Below, in pieces: positions 1-9,086 of a stretch of DNA of 64,000 nucleotides. Origin of the DNA: Desulfovibrio sp. JC010 (GTDB lineage Bacteria > Desulfobacterota > Desulfovibrionia > Desulfovibrionales > Desulfovibrionaceae); contig NZ_VOIQ01000006.1 of assembly GCF_010470675.1 (NCBI RefSeq), positions 61,331 through 125,330 of the forward strand, read 5' to 3'. The position numbers were made by a program, and so were the translations under genes. Each line of letters opens with the position of its first letter. The stretch's first letter is position 1. The notes below the pieces were generated by a model. That model was not told where the DNA came from. It was given only the letters and a program-made list of their open reading frames with translations, and did no database searches.

Positions 1-23
1 CCCCTTCCCCAGCCGCCGGAGGC
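1..23 (-). repeat. Partial copy of the GCCTCCGGCGGC intergenic repeat at the window edge
   Basis: The core GCCGCCGGAGGC lies at 12-23 and is followed leftwards by a C-rich tract running off the window. In the minus direction it lies just beyond the chemoreceptor gene and its terminator, the same orientation relative to an upstream gene as the copies at 10406, 12801, 18506 and 27129. Only the core is visible, so membership is inferred. Confidence 0.45.
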
Positions 24-30
24 AAACAAA

Positions 31-66
31 AACGGCCCCCTTACGCAAAAGCGGAAGGGGGCCGTT
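31..66 (-). terminator. Rho-independent terminator of the chemoreceptor gene
   Basis: A hairpin with a 12-bp perfect outer stem (AACGGCCCCCTT pairing with AAGGGGGCCGTT) and a short loop region lies 19 bases beyond the stop codon. Read on the minus strand it is followed by a run of T residues. Confidence 0.85.
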
Positions 67-85
67 TAATTTATTTACGATAATC

Positions 86-2074
86 TTACTTGAATCGTTC
101 GACCAGCTGACTCAGTTTTTCAGCCATTTCCGCCACTTCCTGAATATTGGAGTTGGCATTCTGAATACCTTCGGACAAGGCCTGCGAAAGACTGTTGATT
201 TCGGTGACGCTGTTGTTGATCTCGTCACTGGTGGCAGTCTGCTGCTCGGCAGCTGTTGCAATAGCCCGGACCATATCGGCAATGGTTTCACTTTCGTTTA
301 CGATCTGATCAAGAACACCGCCTGCTCCTTCGGCCATCTGCACGGAGTTTTCAACTCTGCCCTGTACGCCGCCCATCTCGGACACCACCTGATTGGTGGA
401 CTGCTGAATGAGGGAGATGGCACTTTCAACTTCGTTGGTAGCACCCATGGTTTTTTCTGCCAGCTTGCGGACTTCGTCGGCAACGACTGCGAAACCGCGT
501 CCGGCCTCACCGGCACGGGCTGCTTCGATAGCTGCGTTGAGTGCCAGCAGGTTGGTCTGGTCGGCAATATCGTTAATCACGGACATGACCTCGCCGATAT
601 TAATGGCCCGCTCCGAAAGGTCGGCCAGCATACCGGAAAGCTTTTCCGTGGTTTCGGTAACAATATGAATTTCTGAAACAGTGTTGCTGACCACCTGTCC
701 ACCGTCACGGGCAACGGAATTGGCCCTGTCGGAAGCTTCGGCGGTTTCGCTGGTATTCTGGGCAACCTCAAGCACTGTGGCGTTCATTTCTTCCATGGCG
801 GTGGCGACCTGTCCGGTCTGCATGGCAGTGGTATCAACACCTGAAGTAAGCTCATTCATCTGCTGCGAGAGCTCTGTGGTGTAGGAAAGCAGATTCCTTG
901 CCACTTCAGTCACCTCGTTCGCAACTTCAAGCAGAGCTTCCTGCTGCTGCTCAATATGCTTACGATTGGCCTCCTCTTCAGTGAGATCAATTGTCACCGC
1001 GATGGCTCCGACAGTCTCATTTTCGGCATTAAGCAAAGGTGAAACCTGATAACGCAACGGGAATTCCACCCCGTCTTCCCTTTCATATCTTAGCAACCCT
1101 CTGGGCTTTGCTCCGGATGTTATGGACTTGCCTTCACTGCGGAAAATATCTCCCACAGGCTTGCCGAGCACATCAGACTCAGTCTTGCCGAGGATTTCGA
1201 GCAAACGACCATTGATGAAGTCAAACCTGTCCTCGCCGTCAGTCACGAACATAGGTACATTAATGCCGCTGAGCACACCACGGTTGTAAACCAGCTGATC
1301 CTTGATCTGCCGGGCCATTTCACCGAGGTTATCCCCAAGCAGACCAAGCTCGTCACAGCTGTCCACATCAAACTTCGCATCAAGGTCACCCTGTGCGAAA
1401 TCACTGGTCGCACCGGAGATAATCTGGATGCGGTTCACAATAGACCTGCGCATGAAGAACAGGAGAGCTGCGAGCAGGGAAATGAATCCGCAAAAAGAAA
1501 GTGCCGCCCCTTTAAACTGGGAGGCATGGAAAGTTGCGAACTGATGCGAAACATCCTGCACCATGACCAGTGAACCGAGAACCGGCTGTCTTCTGCCATG
1601 GCAGTGGTAGCAGCCTTTTTCGTTTTTGATTGTCTCCACCTCAACAAAAACTTCCCTGCCGTTAATTTCGGAAAGAAGTCCGTCTTTAAGGGGATTCTTA
1701 AGGCTGTTCGCAATAATGGAATTTATATCCTTATCACGAATTTTATCTTTGATGTCGGAACGGATATCACCGGTATTAGTGGAGTAGGTGATGTTGCCCT
1801 TAAAGTTGGTCAGGTAAATCTCAACATCTTTATATTTTTTGGAAACAGTAGCGAATTTTTCAGTTGTTGCACGGTTATCACCCTTTGCCATGGGCTCACG
1901 GATGGCCAACTGCAGCATGTCCGCAGTTTTATAGGCATTACTTTCAATCTCTTCCATCATGGTATTCTGCTGCCAGAAAGAGTTGGCAAGGAAGAGGATA
2001 ATAAAAGCAGTGGCCGTAAGCAAAGAGGTCAGGACCATAACTTTGTTGCCGAGGGAAGTCTTGATAAAATTCAT
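86..2074 (-). CDS. Methyl-accepting chemotaxis protein with periplasmic c-type haem motif (DcrA-like)
   Basis: This 662-residue inner-membrane chemoreceptor has a first membrane segment at about residues 10-33, a periplasmic domain to about 187, a second membrane segment at about 188-210, a HAMP region, a PAS domain at about 265-378 and a C-terminal cytoplasmic signalling domain with the conserved hairpin ([20 protein letters not shown]). The periplasmic domain contains one CYHCH motif at about residues 155-159, the covalent haem c attachment pattern, as in DcrA of Desulfovibrio vulgaris, which senses redox/oxygen. The ATG at 2074 is preferred over an upstream in-frame GTG at 2095 because it follows an AGGGAGG ribosome site. 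It starts 11 bases after the stop of the tetrahaem cytochrome gene, so the two are probably co-transcribed. The ligand is inferred to be a redox or gaseous signal. Confidence 0.9.
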   Translation of the reverse strand: MNFIKTSLGNKVMVLTSLLTATAFIILFLANSFWQQNTMMEEIESNAYKTADMLQLAIREPMAKGDNRATTEKFATVSKKYKDVEIYLTNFKGNITYSTNTGDIRSDIKDKIRDKDINSIIANSLKNPLKDGLLSEINGREVFVEVETIKNEKGCYHCHGRRQPVLGSLVMVQDVSHQFATFHASQFKGAALSFCGFISLLAALLFFMRRSIVNRIQIISGATSDFAQGDLDAKFDVDSCDELGLLGDNLGEMARQIKDQLVYNRGVLSGINVPMFVTDGEDRFDFINGRLLEILGKTESDVLGKPVGDIFRSEGKSITSGAKPRGLLRYEREDGVEFPLRYQVSPLLNAENETVGAIAVTIDLTEEEANRKHIEQQQEALLEVANEVTEVARNLLSYTTELSQQMNELTSGVDTTAMQTGQVATAMEEMNATVLEVAQNTSETAEASDRANSVARDGGQVVSNTVSEIHIVTETTEKLSGMLADLSERAINIGEVMSVINDIADQTNLLALNAAIEAARAGEAGRGFAVVADEVRKLAEKTMGATNEVESAISLIQQSTNQVVSEMGGVQGRVENSVQMAEGAGGVLDQIVNESETIADMVRAIATAAEQQTATSDEINNSVTEINSLSQALSEGIQNANSNIQEVAEMAEKLSQLVERFK

Positions 2075-2084
2075 ACCCGCCTCC

Positions 2085-2564
2085 CTAGTGCGCACCGCCG
2101 AAAATCAGCGGCTTGTAGTTAAAGTTATTGACCCTTTCCGCATTGTGGCAGACTTCGCATTCTTCGATGGTCATTTTGAGTTTGATCAATTCAGGATCAC
2201 CGTCTTCCACATGCAGGGAACCGGGACCATGACAGACTTCACAACCGGCATCGGCAAGGTGGGGGGTCTCTTCAAAAGAAGTAAAACCGCCGGGCTTCCC
2301 ATATCCGGTAGCATGACAGACAAAACATTCCTTCAGTTCATCGGCATCGAGATCTGAAGCCATTATCTTCACGCTTTTAGCGGAATGGGCTTTTTTGGAA
2401 AATTTTTTATAGTTGCGGTATTCCACTTCGTGACATTCTTCGCATGCCTCAGACCCCACGTATACAGCCGAATCGGTTATCCCGTATCCGGCCAGCGCAC
2501 AGCTGTAAACAACAATGACCGCAACAAACACCCCTATTCGCACGGCAAAACCTCTTCCCATCAT
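2085..2564 (-). CDS. Exported tetrahaem c-type cytochrome
   Basis: A 159-residue protein that begins with a basic, hydrophobic signal peptide (to about residue 25) and carries four CXXCH haem-binding motifs (CEECH, CFVCH, CEVCH, CEVCH). Several additional histidines could be distal haem ligands. It resembles small cytochrome c554/c3-type multihaem proteins of sulfate reducers and should sit in the periplasm. Start chosen at the ATG-ATG pair at 2564/2561, after GGGG; a TTG at 2603 would put a charged extension before the signal peptide. It lies directly upstream of the haem-bearing chemoreceptor, which suggests shared expression and perhaps electron exchange with the receptor haem; that link is inference. 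Confidence 0.85.
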   Translation of the reverse strand: MMGRGFAVRIGVFVAVIVVYSCALAGYGITDSAVYVGSEACEECHEVEYRNYKKFSKKAHSAKSVKIMASDLDADELKECFVCHATGYGKPGGFTSFEETPHLADAGCEVCHGPGSLHVEDGDPELIKLKMTIEECEVCHNAERVNNFNYKPLIFGGAH

Positions 2565-3148
2565 AATTACCCCATTGTTTTGACAGTCCCTATCACCAAA
2601 CAACCCCAGACACCACTTCCGTATACATTATGGCCGTCCCACTCTCAGATTCGGTCTCGAACTATATATATGTACTCCTATTTGAATACCTTTTTTTAAT
2701 ATAGAAGTGAAGTACAATTTAACATTCTGACAACCAACAGTAACAAGAACACAACATTTGGTTTTAAACCAACTCAGTTATAAACCACCTCAAAACTTGT
2801 CTCAATAAAAAAAACATAAAAAACAAGCCCAACCATTATATTTTAAATCTCATTGTCACCACACTCAGGCAACGTAATAGGCAAACAGATTATCTATCGT
2901 CTTTTTTCAAAAAGACTTAAGGAGATTAAGCGAAATTTTAGTTGCCTGATTTTTAAATTATCCACAAAGTAACTTTAAGATAAAGAAACAGCGTTGAAAC
3001 ACGTTATTACCACTTGCAGTATACCTAGAAGTTCTGGCAGAATACGGCCTCTTAAGAATCCATACTCTGTCAATAATCTTTAAGCCAATCTACGGAAACT
3101 AAAGGTCTGCTCCACCGGACTTTTAAAGCGGAAGGCGGCTACTCATTT
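2565..3148. other. 584-base AT-rich intergenic region between divergent operons
   Basis: No credible gene on either strand. It must hold the divergent promoters of the cytochrome/chemoreceptor pair and of the hdr-flx operon. The run 2690-2990 is very AT-rich. A weak sigma-70-like pair (TTGAAA at 2994 with CAGTAT 17 bases on) precedes hdrC, but the match is poor and I do not call it. The hdrC ribosome site is GGAAGG at about 3130. Confidence 0.6.
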
Positions 3149-3709
3149 ATGGGAATAGTTAACATTACCAAGACTTACGATGCCGATTTTGTAAAGCAGG
3201 TAGAAAAAGAAAGCGGACAGGACATGTCCCTTTGCTACCAGTGCGGTAACTGTACCGCCGGGTGCCCGTACACATTCGCGTACGACATCCCTGTAAGCAG
3301 AATCATGCGTCTCGTTCAGGCAGGGCAAAAGGATACCGTGCTCAAGTGCAAATCCATCTGGCTTTGCGCAACCTGTGAATCCTGCACCACAAGGTGCCCC
3401 AACAACATCGACGTGGCCCACATCATGGATGTGCTGCGCCACATGGCCCGCAGGGAAGGATACGCTTCCGTACCCACGGTCAAAAAATTCTGGGACAGCT
3501 TCCTCGATTCCGTTGAAAACAACGGAAGAGTGTTCGAAGTGGGCCTGCTTGCGGCTTATGTAGCCAAAACAGGACGTTTCTGGACCGACCTTGATCTGGG
3601 ACCGAAAGTGCTGCCCAAAGGCAAAATGCATTTCAAACCCCACGAAATTCAGGGCAAGGATGAAATCAAAAAAATCTTCAAGAGATTCGAAGAGGAGTCC
3701 CGCAAATGA
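3149..3709 (+). CDS. hdrC: Heterodisulfide reductase-like subunit C, two [4Fe-4S] ferredoxin
   Basis: This 186-residue protein carries two four-cysteine clusters: C29-C32-C35-C39 and C73-C76-C79-C83, each CXXCXXCXXXC, the HdrC signature. HdrC passes electrons from HdrA to the catalytic HdrB subunit. It is the first gene of a seven-gene operon (hdrCBA-flxDCBA) and overlaps hdrB by ATGA. In sulfate reducers this complex is proposed to oxidise NADH while reducing ferredoxin and a disulfide such as DsrC by flavin-based electron bifurcation. The ATG at 3149 follows GGAAGG. Cytoplasmic. Confidence 0.93.
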   Translation: MGIVNITKTYDADFVKQVEKESGQDMSLCYQCGNCTAGCPYTFAYDIPVSRIMRLVQAGQKDTVLKCKSIWLCATCESCTTRCPNNIDVAHIMDVLRHMARREGYASVPTVKKFWDSFLDSVENNGRVFEVGLLAAYVAKTGRFWTDLDLGPKVLPKGKMHFKPHEIQGKDEIKKIFKRFEEESRK

Positions 3710-4596
3710 GTGATTCCTTAACATACGCCTACTATCCCGGATGCTCCGGATCAGGAACATCCATGGAATATGACATGTCCACCCGGGCTGTCTGTGATAA
3801 GCTGGGCATCCGGCTGACAGACATCCCGGACTGGAGCTGCTGCGGTTCCACCCCGGCTCACACCGTGGACCACACCCTTTCCAGTGCACTCTCCGCCCGC
3901 AACCTGCAGTTGGTGGAGAAGATGAACATGGACACCGCAATCACCCCCTGCCCCAGCTGTCTGACCAACCTCAAGACCGCAGAACATCGTATGGAAAAAG
4001 ACGAGATGCGCGACAAGGTCAACAAACTGCTGGACAATCCCTACAACGGCGGGGTTGCGACCAAATCCGTGCTCCAGATCATCGTGGAAGACTTAGGTCT
4101 TGACGCGCTGAAGAAAAGCACCATCAAACCGCTCAAAGGGCTGAAAGTTGCCGCCTACTACGGCTGCATCATGAACCGTCCCCCGGAAGTGATGAACTTC
4201 GATGACCCCGAACACCCCATGGCCATGGACAACATCATGAAAGCCATGGGTGCCACCGTACTGCCCTTTCCTTTAAAGGTAGAGTGCTGCGGTGCCTCCT
4301 TCGGTATTCCCCGCAAGGATGTGGTCATGAACCTGTCCGGAAAGCTGCTTGACGTGGCAGACGATCTCGGTGTTGACGCACTGGTTACCGCCTGCCCCCT
4401 GTGCCAGATGAACCTTGACCTGCGCCAGTCTCAGGTCAACTCCGCCACAGGTGCCAGGCACGACCTGCCCATCTTCTACTACACCCAGCTCATGGGTATC
4501 GCCCTCGGCATGAGTGAAAAAGAAATGGGAATGGACAAGCTCTGCGTGAGCCCCCGTAAAGCTCTTGCCGCCATCGGCAAAGAAGAGAAAAAATAG
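3706..4596 (+). CDS. hdrB: Heterodisulfide reductase-like subunit B, two CCG domains
   Basis: A 296-residue catalytic subunit homologue. Both cysteine-rich CCG motifs are complete: C13, C45-C46, C82, C85 in the first and C154, C194-C195, C230, C233 in the second. In methanogen HdrB these bind the two noncubane [4Fe-4S] clusters that cleave the heterodisulfide. With both sites intact it should be an active disulfide reductase; in sulfate reducers the likely partner is the small sulfur carrier DsrC rather than CoM-S-S-CoB. The start overlaps the hdrC stop (ATGA). hdrA follows after 28 bases. Confidence 0.93.
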   Translation: MSDSLTYAYYPGCSGSGTSMEYDMSTRAVCDKLGIRLTDIPDWSCCGSTPAHTVDHTLSSALSARNLQLVEKMNMDTAITPCPSCLTNLKTAEHRMEKDEMRDKVNKLLDNPYNGGVATKSVLQIIVEDLGLDALKKSTIKPLKGLKVAAYYGCIMNRPPEVMNFDDPEHPMAMDNIMKAMGATVLPFPLKVECCGASFGIPRKDVVMNLSGKLLDVADDLGVDALVTACPLCQMNLDLRQSQVNSATGARHDLPIFYYTQLMGIALGMSEKEMGMDKLCVSPRKALAAIGKEEKK

Positions 4597-4624
4597 CGGA
4601 AACCCTGCTAAGGAGAAGACTTAA

Positions 4625-6583
4625 ATGAAAATAGGAGTCTTTGTCTGCCATTGCGGGACAAACATCGAAGGTACCGTGGACACCGCTGCCGTTGCCGCAG
4701 CCGCACGGGAATTCCCCGGTGTTGTTTTCGCAACAGATACAATGTACGCCTGCTCCGAACCCGGACAGGACGAGATCATAGAAGCAATCAAGGAACACAA
4801 ACTCGACGGCGTGGTCGTGGCATCCTGCACACCCAGAATGCACGAACCCACCTTCCGCAAAACCCTCGAAAGAGCGGGCCTTAACCGCTACCTTTTCGAG
4901 ATGGCCAACATTCGCGAACACGTTTCCTGGATCGGTCGGGACCGCGAAGCCAACACCAATAAATCCGTTGACCTTGTCCGCATGGCAGCGGCTAAACTGC
5001 TCAACAACAAACCCCTCAATGCCAAATTCTTTGACATGAACAAAAGGGTTATGATTGTGGGCGGCGGTGTTGCCGGTATTCAGGCTGCGCTTGACTGCGC
5101 GGACGGCGGCCTCGATGTTATCCTTGTTGAAAAAACATCCTCCATCGGCGGTAAGATGGCTAAACTGGATAAGACTTTCCCCACTGTGGACTGCTCCAGT
5201 TGTATCCTCGGCCCCCGCATGGTTGACGTTGCCCAGCACCCAAACATCACCCTTTACGCCTGCTCGGAAATTGAGGAAGTAAACGGTTATGTGGGTAACT
5301 TCTCTGTTAAAGTTAAAAGAAAAGCCACTTATGTTGACTGGGACAAATGCACCGGTTGCGGAATCTGCATGGAAAAATGCCCCAGCAAAAAAGCTGACAA
5401 CCCCTTTGACGAAGATCTGGGTAAAGCACCCGCCATCAATATTCCCTTTCCGCAGGCCATCCCCAAGAAAGCGGTTATTGATCCCAACTTCTGCATCAAA
5501 ATCAAACGCGATAAATGCGGCGTATGCGCCAAGGTCTGCCCCTCTGAAGCCATCGTTTACGATCAGGTGGATGAATTCGTAGTTGAAGAAGTGGGCGCAG
5601 TTGTTGCGGCCACCGGTTTCGACCTCGTGGACTGGACTGTATACGGAGAATACGGCGGCGGTGAATACCCCGACGTAATCACCTCCCTGCAGTACGAACG
5701 CATGCTCTCCGCTTCCGGCCCCACCGAAGGTCACATCAAGCGTCCTTCCGACGGCAAGGAACCCAAGAACGTGGTCTTCATCCAGTGCGTAGGCTCCCGT
5801 GACAAATCCATCGGACGTCCCTACTGCTCCGGTTTCTGCTGCATGTACACTGCAAAGCAGGCCATCCTGACCAAGGACCACTGCCCGGATTCACAGTCCT
5901 ACGTATTCTACATGGATATCCGTTCCCCGGGTAAGATGTTCGATGAATTCACCCGCAGGGCGCAGGAAGAATACGAAGCACGCTACATCCGTGGTCGCGT
6001 GTCCATGATCTACCCCAAGGGCGACAAACTCGTTGTCCGCGGCGCCGACACCCTCATGGGTGAACAGGTCGAAGTGGACGCGGACCTCGTAGTCCTCGCT
6101 GTGGGTGCTGAAGCTGCCGTGGGCGCATCCGATCTGGCCAAGAAGCTGCGCATCTCCTACGATGCCTACGGTTTCTTCATGGAAGGCCACCCCAAACTCA
6201 AGCCTGTTGAAACCAACACCGCCGGGGTTTTCCTGGCCGGTTCATGTCAGGGTCCCAAAGACATTCCTTCCTCTGTTGCGCAGGGTAGCGCGGCAGCGGC
6301 AAAGGTTCTGGCCATGTTCGCCAAGGACCAGCTGGAAAGTGACCCCGCGGTTTCTGTAGTTGATATCAAACGCTGCATCGGTTGCGGCAAATGCATCAGC
6401 ACCTGCCCCTTTGGAGCTATTAAAGAAGTAGACTTCCGCGGGCAGCCCAAAGCTGAGGTGATTGAAACAATTTGTCAGGGCTGCGGTATCTGCACATCCA
6501 CCTGTCCGCAGGGTGCAATCCAGCTCCAGCACTTCACTGACAATCAGATTCTTGCGGAGGTTAACGCAGTATGCCGGTTCTAG
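4625..6583 (+). CDS. hdrA: Heterodisulfide reductase-like subunit A, bifurcating flavoprotein
   Basis: A 652-residue iron-sulfur flavoprotein of normal HdrA length. It has an N-terminal CHCG motif at residues 8-11, a thioredoxin-reductase-type FAD domain starting with GGGVAG at about 143, an internal pair of cluster motifs (CTGCGIC near 242 and CGVC near 298) and two C-terminal [4Fe-4S] motifs (CIGCGKC near 584, CQGCGIC near 617). HdrA holds the FAD at which electron bifurcation occurs in the methanogen complex, so it is the probable core of the Hdr-Flx enzyme. Preceded by AAGGAG; the 3' end overlaps flxD by 13 bases. Cytoplasmic. Confidence 0.93.
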   Translation: MKIGVFVCHCGTNIEGTVDTAAVAAAAREFPGVVFATDTMYACSEPGQDEIIEAIKEHKLDGVVVASCTPRMHEPTFRKTLERAGLNRYLFEMANIREHVSWIGRDREANTNKSVDLVRMAAAKLLNNKPLNAKFFDMNKRVMIVGGGVAGIQAALDCADGGLDVILVEKTSSIGGKMAKLDKTFPTVDCSSCILGPRMVDVAQHPNITLYACSEIEEVNGYVGNFSVKVKRKATYVDWDKCTGCGICMEKCPSKKADNPFDEDLGKAPAINIPFPQAIPKKAVIDPNFCIKIKRDKCGVCAKVCPSEAIVYDQVDEFVVEEVGAVVAATGFDLVDWTVYGEYGGGEYPDVITSLQYERMLSASGPTEGHIKRPSDGKEPKNVVFIQCVGSRDKSIGRPYCSGFCCMYTAKQAILTKDHCPDSQSYVFYMDIRSPGKMFDEFTRRAQEEYEARYIRGRVSMIYPKGDKLVVRGADTLMGEQVEVDADLVVLAVGAEAAVGASDLAKKLRISYDAYGFFMEGHPKLKPVETNTAGVFLAGSCQGPKDIPSSVAQGSAAAAKVLAMFAKDQLESDPAVSVVDIKRCIGCGKCISTCPFGAIKEVDFRGQPKAEVIETICQGCGICTSTCPQGAIQLQHFTDNQILAEVNAVCRF

Positions 6584-7035
6584 AAGGTAAAGAACTCAGA
6601 ATCGTCGGTTTTCTCTGCAACTGGTGCTCCTACGGCGGTGCTGACACCGCAGGCGTAGGAAGATTCACCCAGCCGACTGACCTGAGAGTCATCAAGGTTC
6701 CCTGTTCAGGCAGGATTGATCCTCTGTTTATTGTGAAGACACTCATGTCCGGTGCGGACGGAGTGCTCGTGTCCGGTTGTCACCCCAATGACTGCCACTA
6801 CGCTGAAGGTAACTTCTATGCCCGCCGCAGGCTGGAAATGCTCAAAAGGTTCATCCCCATGCTGGGAATCGATCCTGAGCGTTTCGACTACACCTGGGTT
6901 TCCGCATCAGAAGGCCAGCGCTGGCAGGAAGTTGTGACCAAGTTCACCGAACAGATTCACAAACTCGGCCCGGCCCGTAAGATCGAAGGCCCGGATGCTG
7001 AGGAGACACTCAAATTGATGGAAGCATCCCTTTAG
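6571..7035 (+). CDS. flxD: MvhD-like [2Fe-2S] linker subunit FlxD
   Basis: A 154-residue protein of the MvhD/FlpD family. Five conserved cysteines are visible: C16, C19, C45, C70 and C75, including the typical CXXC near the N terminus and a GCHPNDCHY segment. In methanogens MvhD hands electrons from the hydrogenase to HdrA; in sulfate reducers FlxD joins the NADH-oxidising FlxABC module to HdrA. Its position between hdrA (13-base overlap) and flxC fits that bridging role. No hydrogenase gene is in the locus, supporting NADH rather than H2 as donor. Confidence 0.9.
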   Translation: MPVLEGKELRIVGFLCNWCSYGGADTAGVGRFTQPTDLRVIKVPCSGRIDPLFIVKTLMSGADGVLVSGCHPNDCHYAEGNFYARRRLEMLKRFIPMLGIDPERFDYTWVSASEGQRWQEVVTKFTEQIHKLGPARKIEGPDAEETLKLMEASL

Positions 7036-7065
7036 CCGGGGCTGTTCCACCTAAGGAGAAACAGA

Positions 7066-8025
7066 GTGAAAAATCTGGAAGATCTTAAAAAGCAAATCAA
7101 GGACGGACTGTCTGAGCTTGATGTGGTCATCGGCTGGACGGACAGCTTCGATCCCCTGCACGCCACTCCGCACTTCATGCGCAGTGAAGCAGATGTAGAT
7201 AAATTGAAAGTGGACGCACTCTGCGTTCACAACCTTGCCACCTACCTGCCCTCCCTGAAGGGCAAAAAGGTCGGTATCGTGGTCAAAGGCTGCGACAGCC
7301 GCAGCGTAGTTGAACTGCTGCAGGAAAACCTCATCAACCGCGACGACGTAACCATCTTCGGTTTCGGCTGCAGCGGCGTTGTGGATCAGGTCAAGATCCG
7401 CCGCGCTGTAGGTGATGCAGGCATGGTTGAATCCTGCGAAGTGAGCGATTCTGAAGTAAAGCTCACCGTCGCAGGCAAAGAGCACAAGCTGCCCATGGCA
7501 GACGTTTTGGCCGACAAATGCCAGACCTGCCGCTACCCCAATGCAGTTCTCTCCGACCAGTTTGTCGGTGAAGAGATCAAAGCAACCGCTTCCTTTGAAG
7601 ACGGCTACAAGGATCTCGAAGAGTTCGAAGCCAAGTCCACCGAAGAAAAATTCGCATTCTGGCTTGGTGAGATGGACCGCTGCATCCGCTGCTACGCCTG
7701 CCGCAACGCATGCCCCATGTGTGTATGCCGCGACCATTGTGTAGCGCAGTCCCGCGATCCGCACTGGCTCAGCCAGGAAGCCCACGTCCGCGACAAGTGG
7801 ATGTTTCAGGTTATCCACGCTTACCACCTCACCGGTCGCTGCACCGAGTGCGGTGAGTGCCAGCGCGCCTGCCCGGTAGACATTCCCATCCTGCTCTTCA
7901 AGAAGAAGTTCAACAAGGAAATCAAGGAAGTCTTCAACTACGAAGCCGGTCTTGATCCCGAGGCGACTCCGCCGCTGCAGACCTTCAAAATTGAAGAACC
8001 TACCATCAAGGAGAAGGAGTGGTAG
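7066..8025 (+). CDS. flxC: FlxC-like iron-sulfur subunit of NADH dehydrogenase/heterodisulfide reductase
   Basis: A 319-residue protein with an N-terminal alpha/beta domain containing a GFGCSGVVD segment, a CQTC pair near 155, and a C-terminal double [4Fe-4S] domain: a cysteine-dense CIRCYACRNACP run starting at C206 and CTECGECQRACP starting at C259. It resembles the FrhB/4Fe-4S dicluster type proteins described as FlxC. It likely wires the flavin of FlxA to FlxD/HdrA. GTG start at 7066 after AAGGAG; flxB follows two bases after its stop. The B/C lettering follows gene order in known flx-hdr loci and could be swapped. Confidence 0.82.
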   Translation: MKNLEDLKKQIKDGLSELDVVIGWTDSFDPLHATPHFMRSEADVDKLKVDALCVHNLATYLPSLKGKKVGIVVKGCDSRSVVELLQENLINRDDVTIFGFGCSGVVDQVKIRRAVGDAGMVESCEVSDSEVKLTVAGKEHKLPMADVLADKCQTCRYPNAVLSDQFVGEEIKATASFEDGYKDLEEFEAKSTEEKFAFWLGEMDRCIRCYACRNACPMCVCRDHCVAQSRDPHWLSQEAHVRDKWMFQVIHAYHLTGRCTECGECQRACPVDIPILLFKKKFNKEIKEVFNYEAGLDPEATPPLQTFKIEEPTIKEKEW

Positions 8026-8027
8026 CC

Positions 8028-9086
8028 ATGGCAAAATTCATCAAATCCGACAAAGTATCGGCATGGCTGGAAGAACTGGGCCAGAAGCACGAGGTTCTCG
8101 CTCCCCGTAACGAGGGCGATTCCATTGTCTTCAAGCCCTACGACTCCAAGAAAGGTTTCAACATCGAGCGTGAAGCAACCGCGCCCCCTAAAAAGGCCTG
8201 CTTTCCCCAGAGTGAAACCTTAGTTGAATTCAGCCACATCAAAGATCTTGAGAATCCAGAGAAAGTGGCCCTTGATGTAAAGGAAACCATTCCAGATTCA
8301 TCATGGGTTGTTTTCGGCAGCCGTCCCTGTGACGCCCGCGGATTCACCATGTTCGACCGTGTTTACCTGAACGGCAAGCACGTGGACGTATATTACAAAG
8401 CCCGCAGGGAAAACACCTTCTTCATCACCTTGGCGTGTGAAAAAGGCGAAACCACCTGCTTCTGCAACTGGGTAGGTTCCGGCCCGTCCGACCCCACCGG
8501 GTCCGACGTGCTCATGGTTCCCGTTGACGGCGGCTACTTCCTTGAAGCAGTCAGCGACCGCGGCGAAGCACTGCTGGCAAGCTCCCTGCTTGAAGACGGC
8601 GGCTCCAAACAGGCTGACGCCGACAAGTTCCGCGCAGACGCCGACCAGTCCATGGGCGAAGCCAAGGACCTCTCCAAGGCTCCGGCAAAGCTTCTCGAAG
8701 CTTTCGACGACATGGACTTCTGGGAAACACAGTCTGCAAAATGCCTCAGCTGCGGCGCATGCACCTATCTCTGTCCCACCTGCTACTGCTTCAACATCAC
8801 CGACGAATCTGACGGTGTAAAAGGCGAACGCATCAGAAGCTGGGACAACTGCATGTCCTCCATGTTCACCATGGAAGCCAGCGGACACAACCCCCGCCCC
8901 ACCAAGGCCCACCGCCTTAAAAACAGGGTCGGTCACAAATTCAGCTACTACCCGGACCTGCACGACGGAGTTATCTCCTGCTGCGGTTGCGGTCGCTGCA
9001 TCAAGAGCTGTCCCGTGGGTGTGGATATCCGTGAAATCGTCCTGAACGCTATTGCATACGAAGCAAAGGAGAAGGCAAATGACTAG
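8028..9086 (+). CDS. flxB: FlxB-like 4Fe-4S protein (AsrA-related)
   Basis: A 352-residue protein related to the anaerobic sulfite reductase subunit A / hydrogenase beta-type 4Fe-4S proteins. It has a conserved mid-N-terminal PCDARGF segment and two C-terminal [4Fe-4S] motifs (CLSCGACTYLCP from about C239, and CCGCGRCIKSCPVGVD from about 318). Together with FlxA it mimics the AsrAB pair, so the two probably form the NADH-oxidising unit. The ATG at 8028 is preferred over the in-frame GTG at 8019 because it has AAGGAG at good distance and does not extend into flxC. The 3' end overlaps flxA by 8 bases. Confidence 0.83.
   Translation: MAKFIKSDKVSAWLEELGQKHEVLAPRNEGDSIVFKPYDSKKGFNIEREATAPPKKACFPQSETLVEFSHIKDLENPEKVALDVKETIPDSSWVVFGSRPCDARGFTMFDRVYLNGKHVDVYYKARRENTFFITLACEKGETTCFCNWVGSGPSDPTGSDVLMVPVDGGYFLEAVSDRGEALLASSLLEDGGSKQADADKFRADADQSMGEAKDLSKAPAKLLEAFDDMDFWETQSAKCLSCGACTYLCPTCYCFNITDESDGVKGERIRSWDNCMSSMFTMEASGHNPRPTKAHRLKNRVGHKFSYYPDLHDGVISCCGCGRCIKSCPVGVDIREIVLNAIAYEAKEKAND

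Noticed and set aside
2385-2699. 104-codon plus-strand frame overlapping the cytochrome gene and intergenic region
   Set aside because: Most of it is antisense to the signal peptide and first haem motif; the rest is low-quality sequence with no ribosome site.
2994-3022. Sigma-70-like promoter upstream of hdrC
   Set aside because: The -10 candidate matches only three of six bases; too weak to list as a feature.
3041-3056. TGGCAG near 3041 as a sigma-54 (-24/-12) promoter for the hdr-flx operon
   Set aside because: The required GC element at -12 is missing at the correct spacing.
4490-5881. 463-codon open frame on the minus strand opposite hdrA
   Set aside because: Frame exists because of biased third-position bases in hdrB/hdrA; composition is low-complexity Gly/Val/Phe with no recognisable motif, and hdrA is certain.
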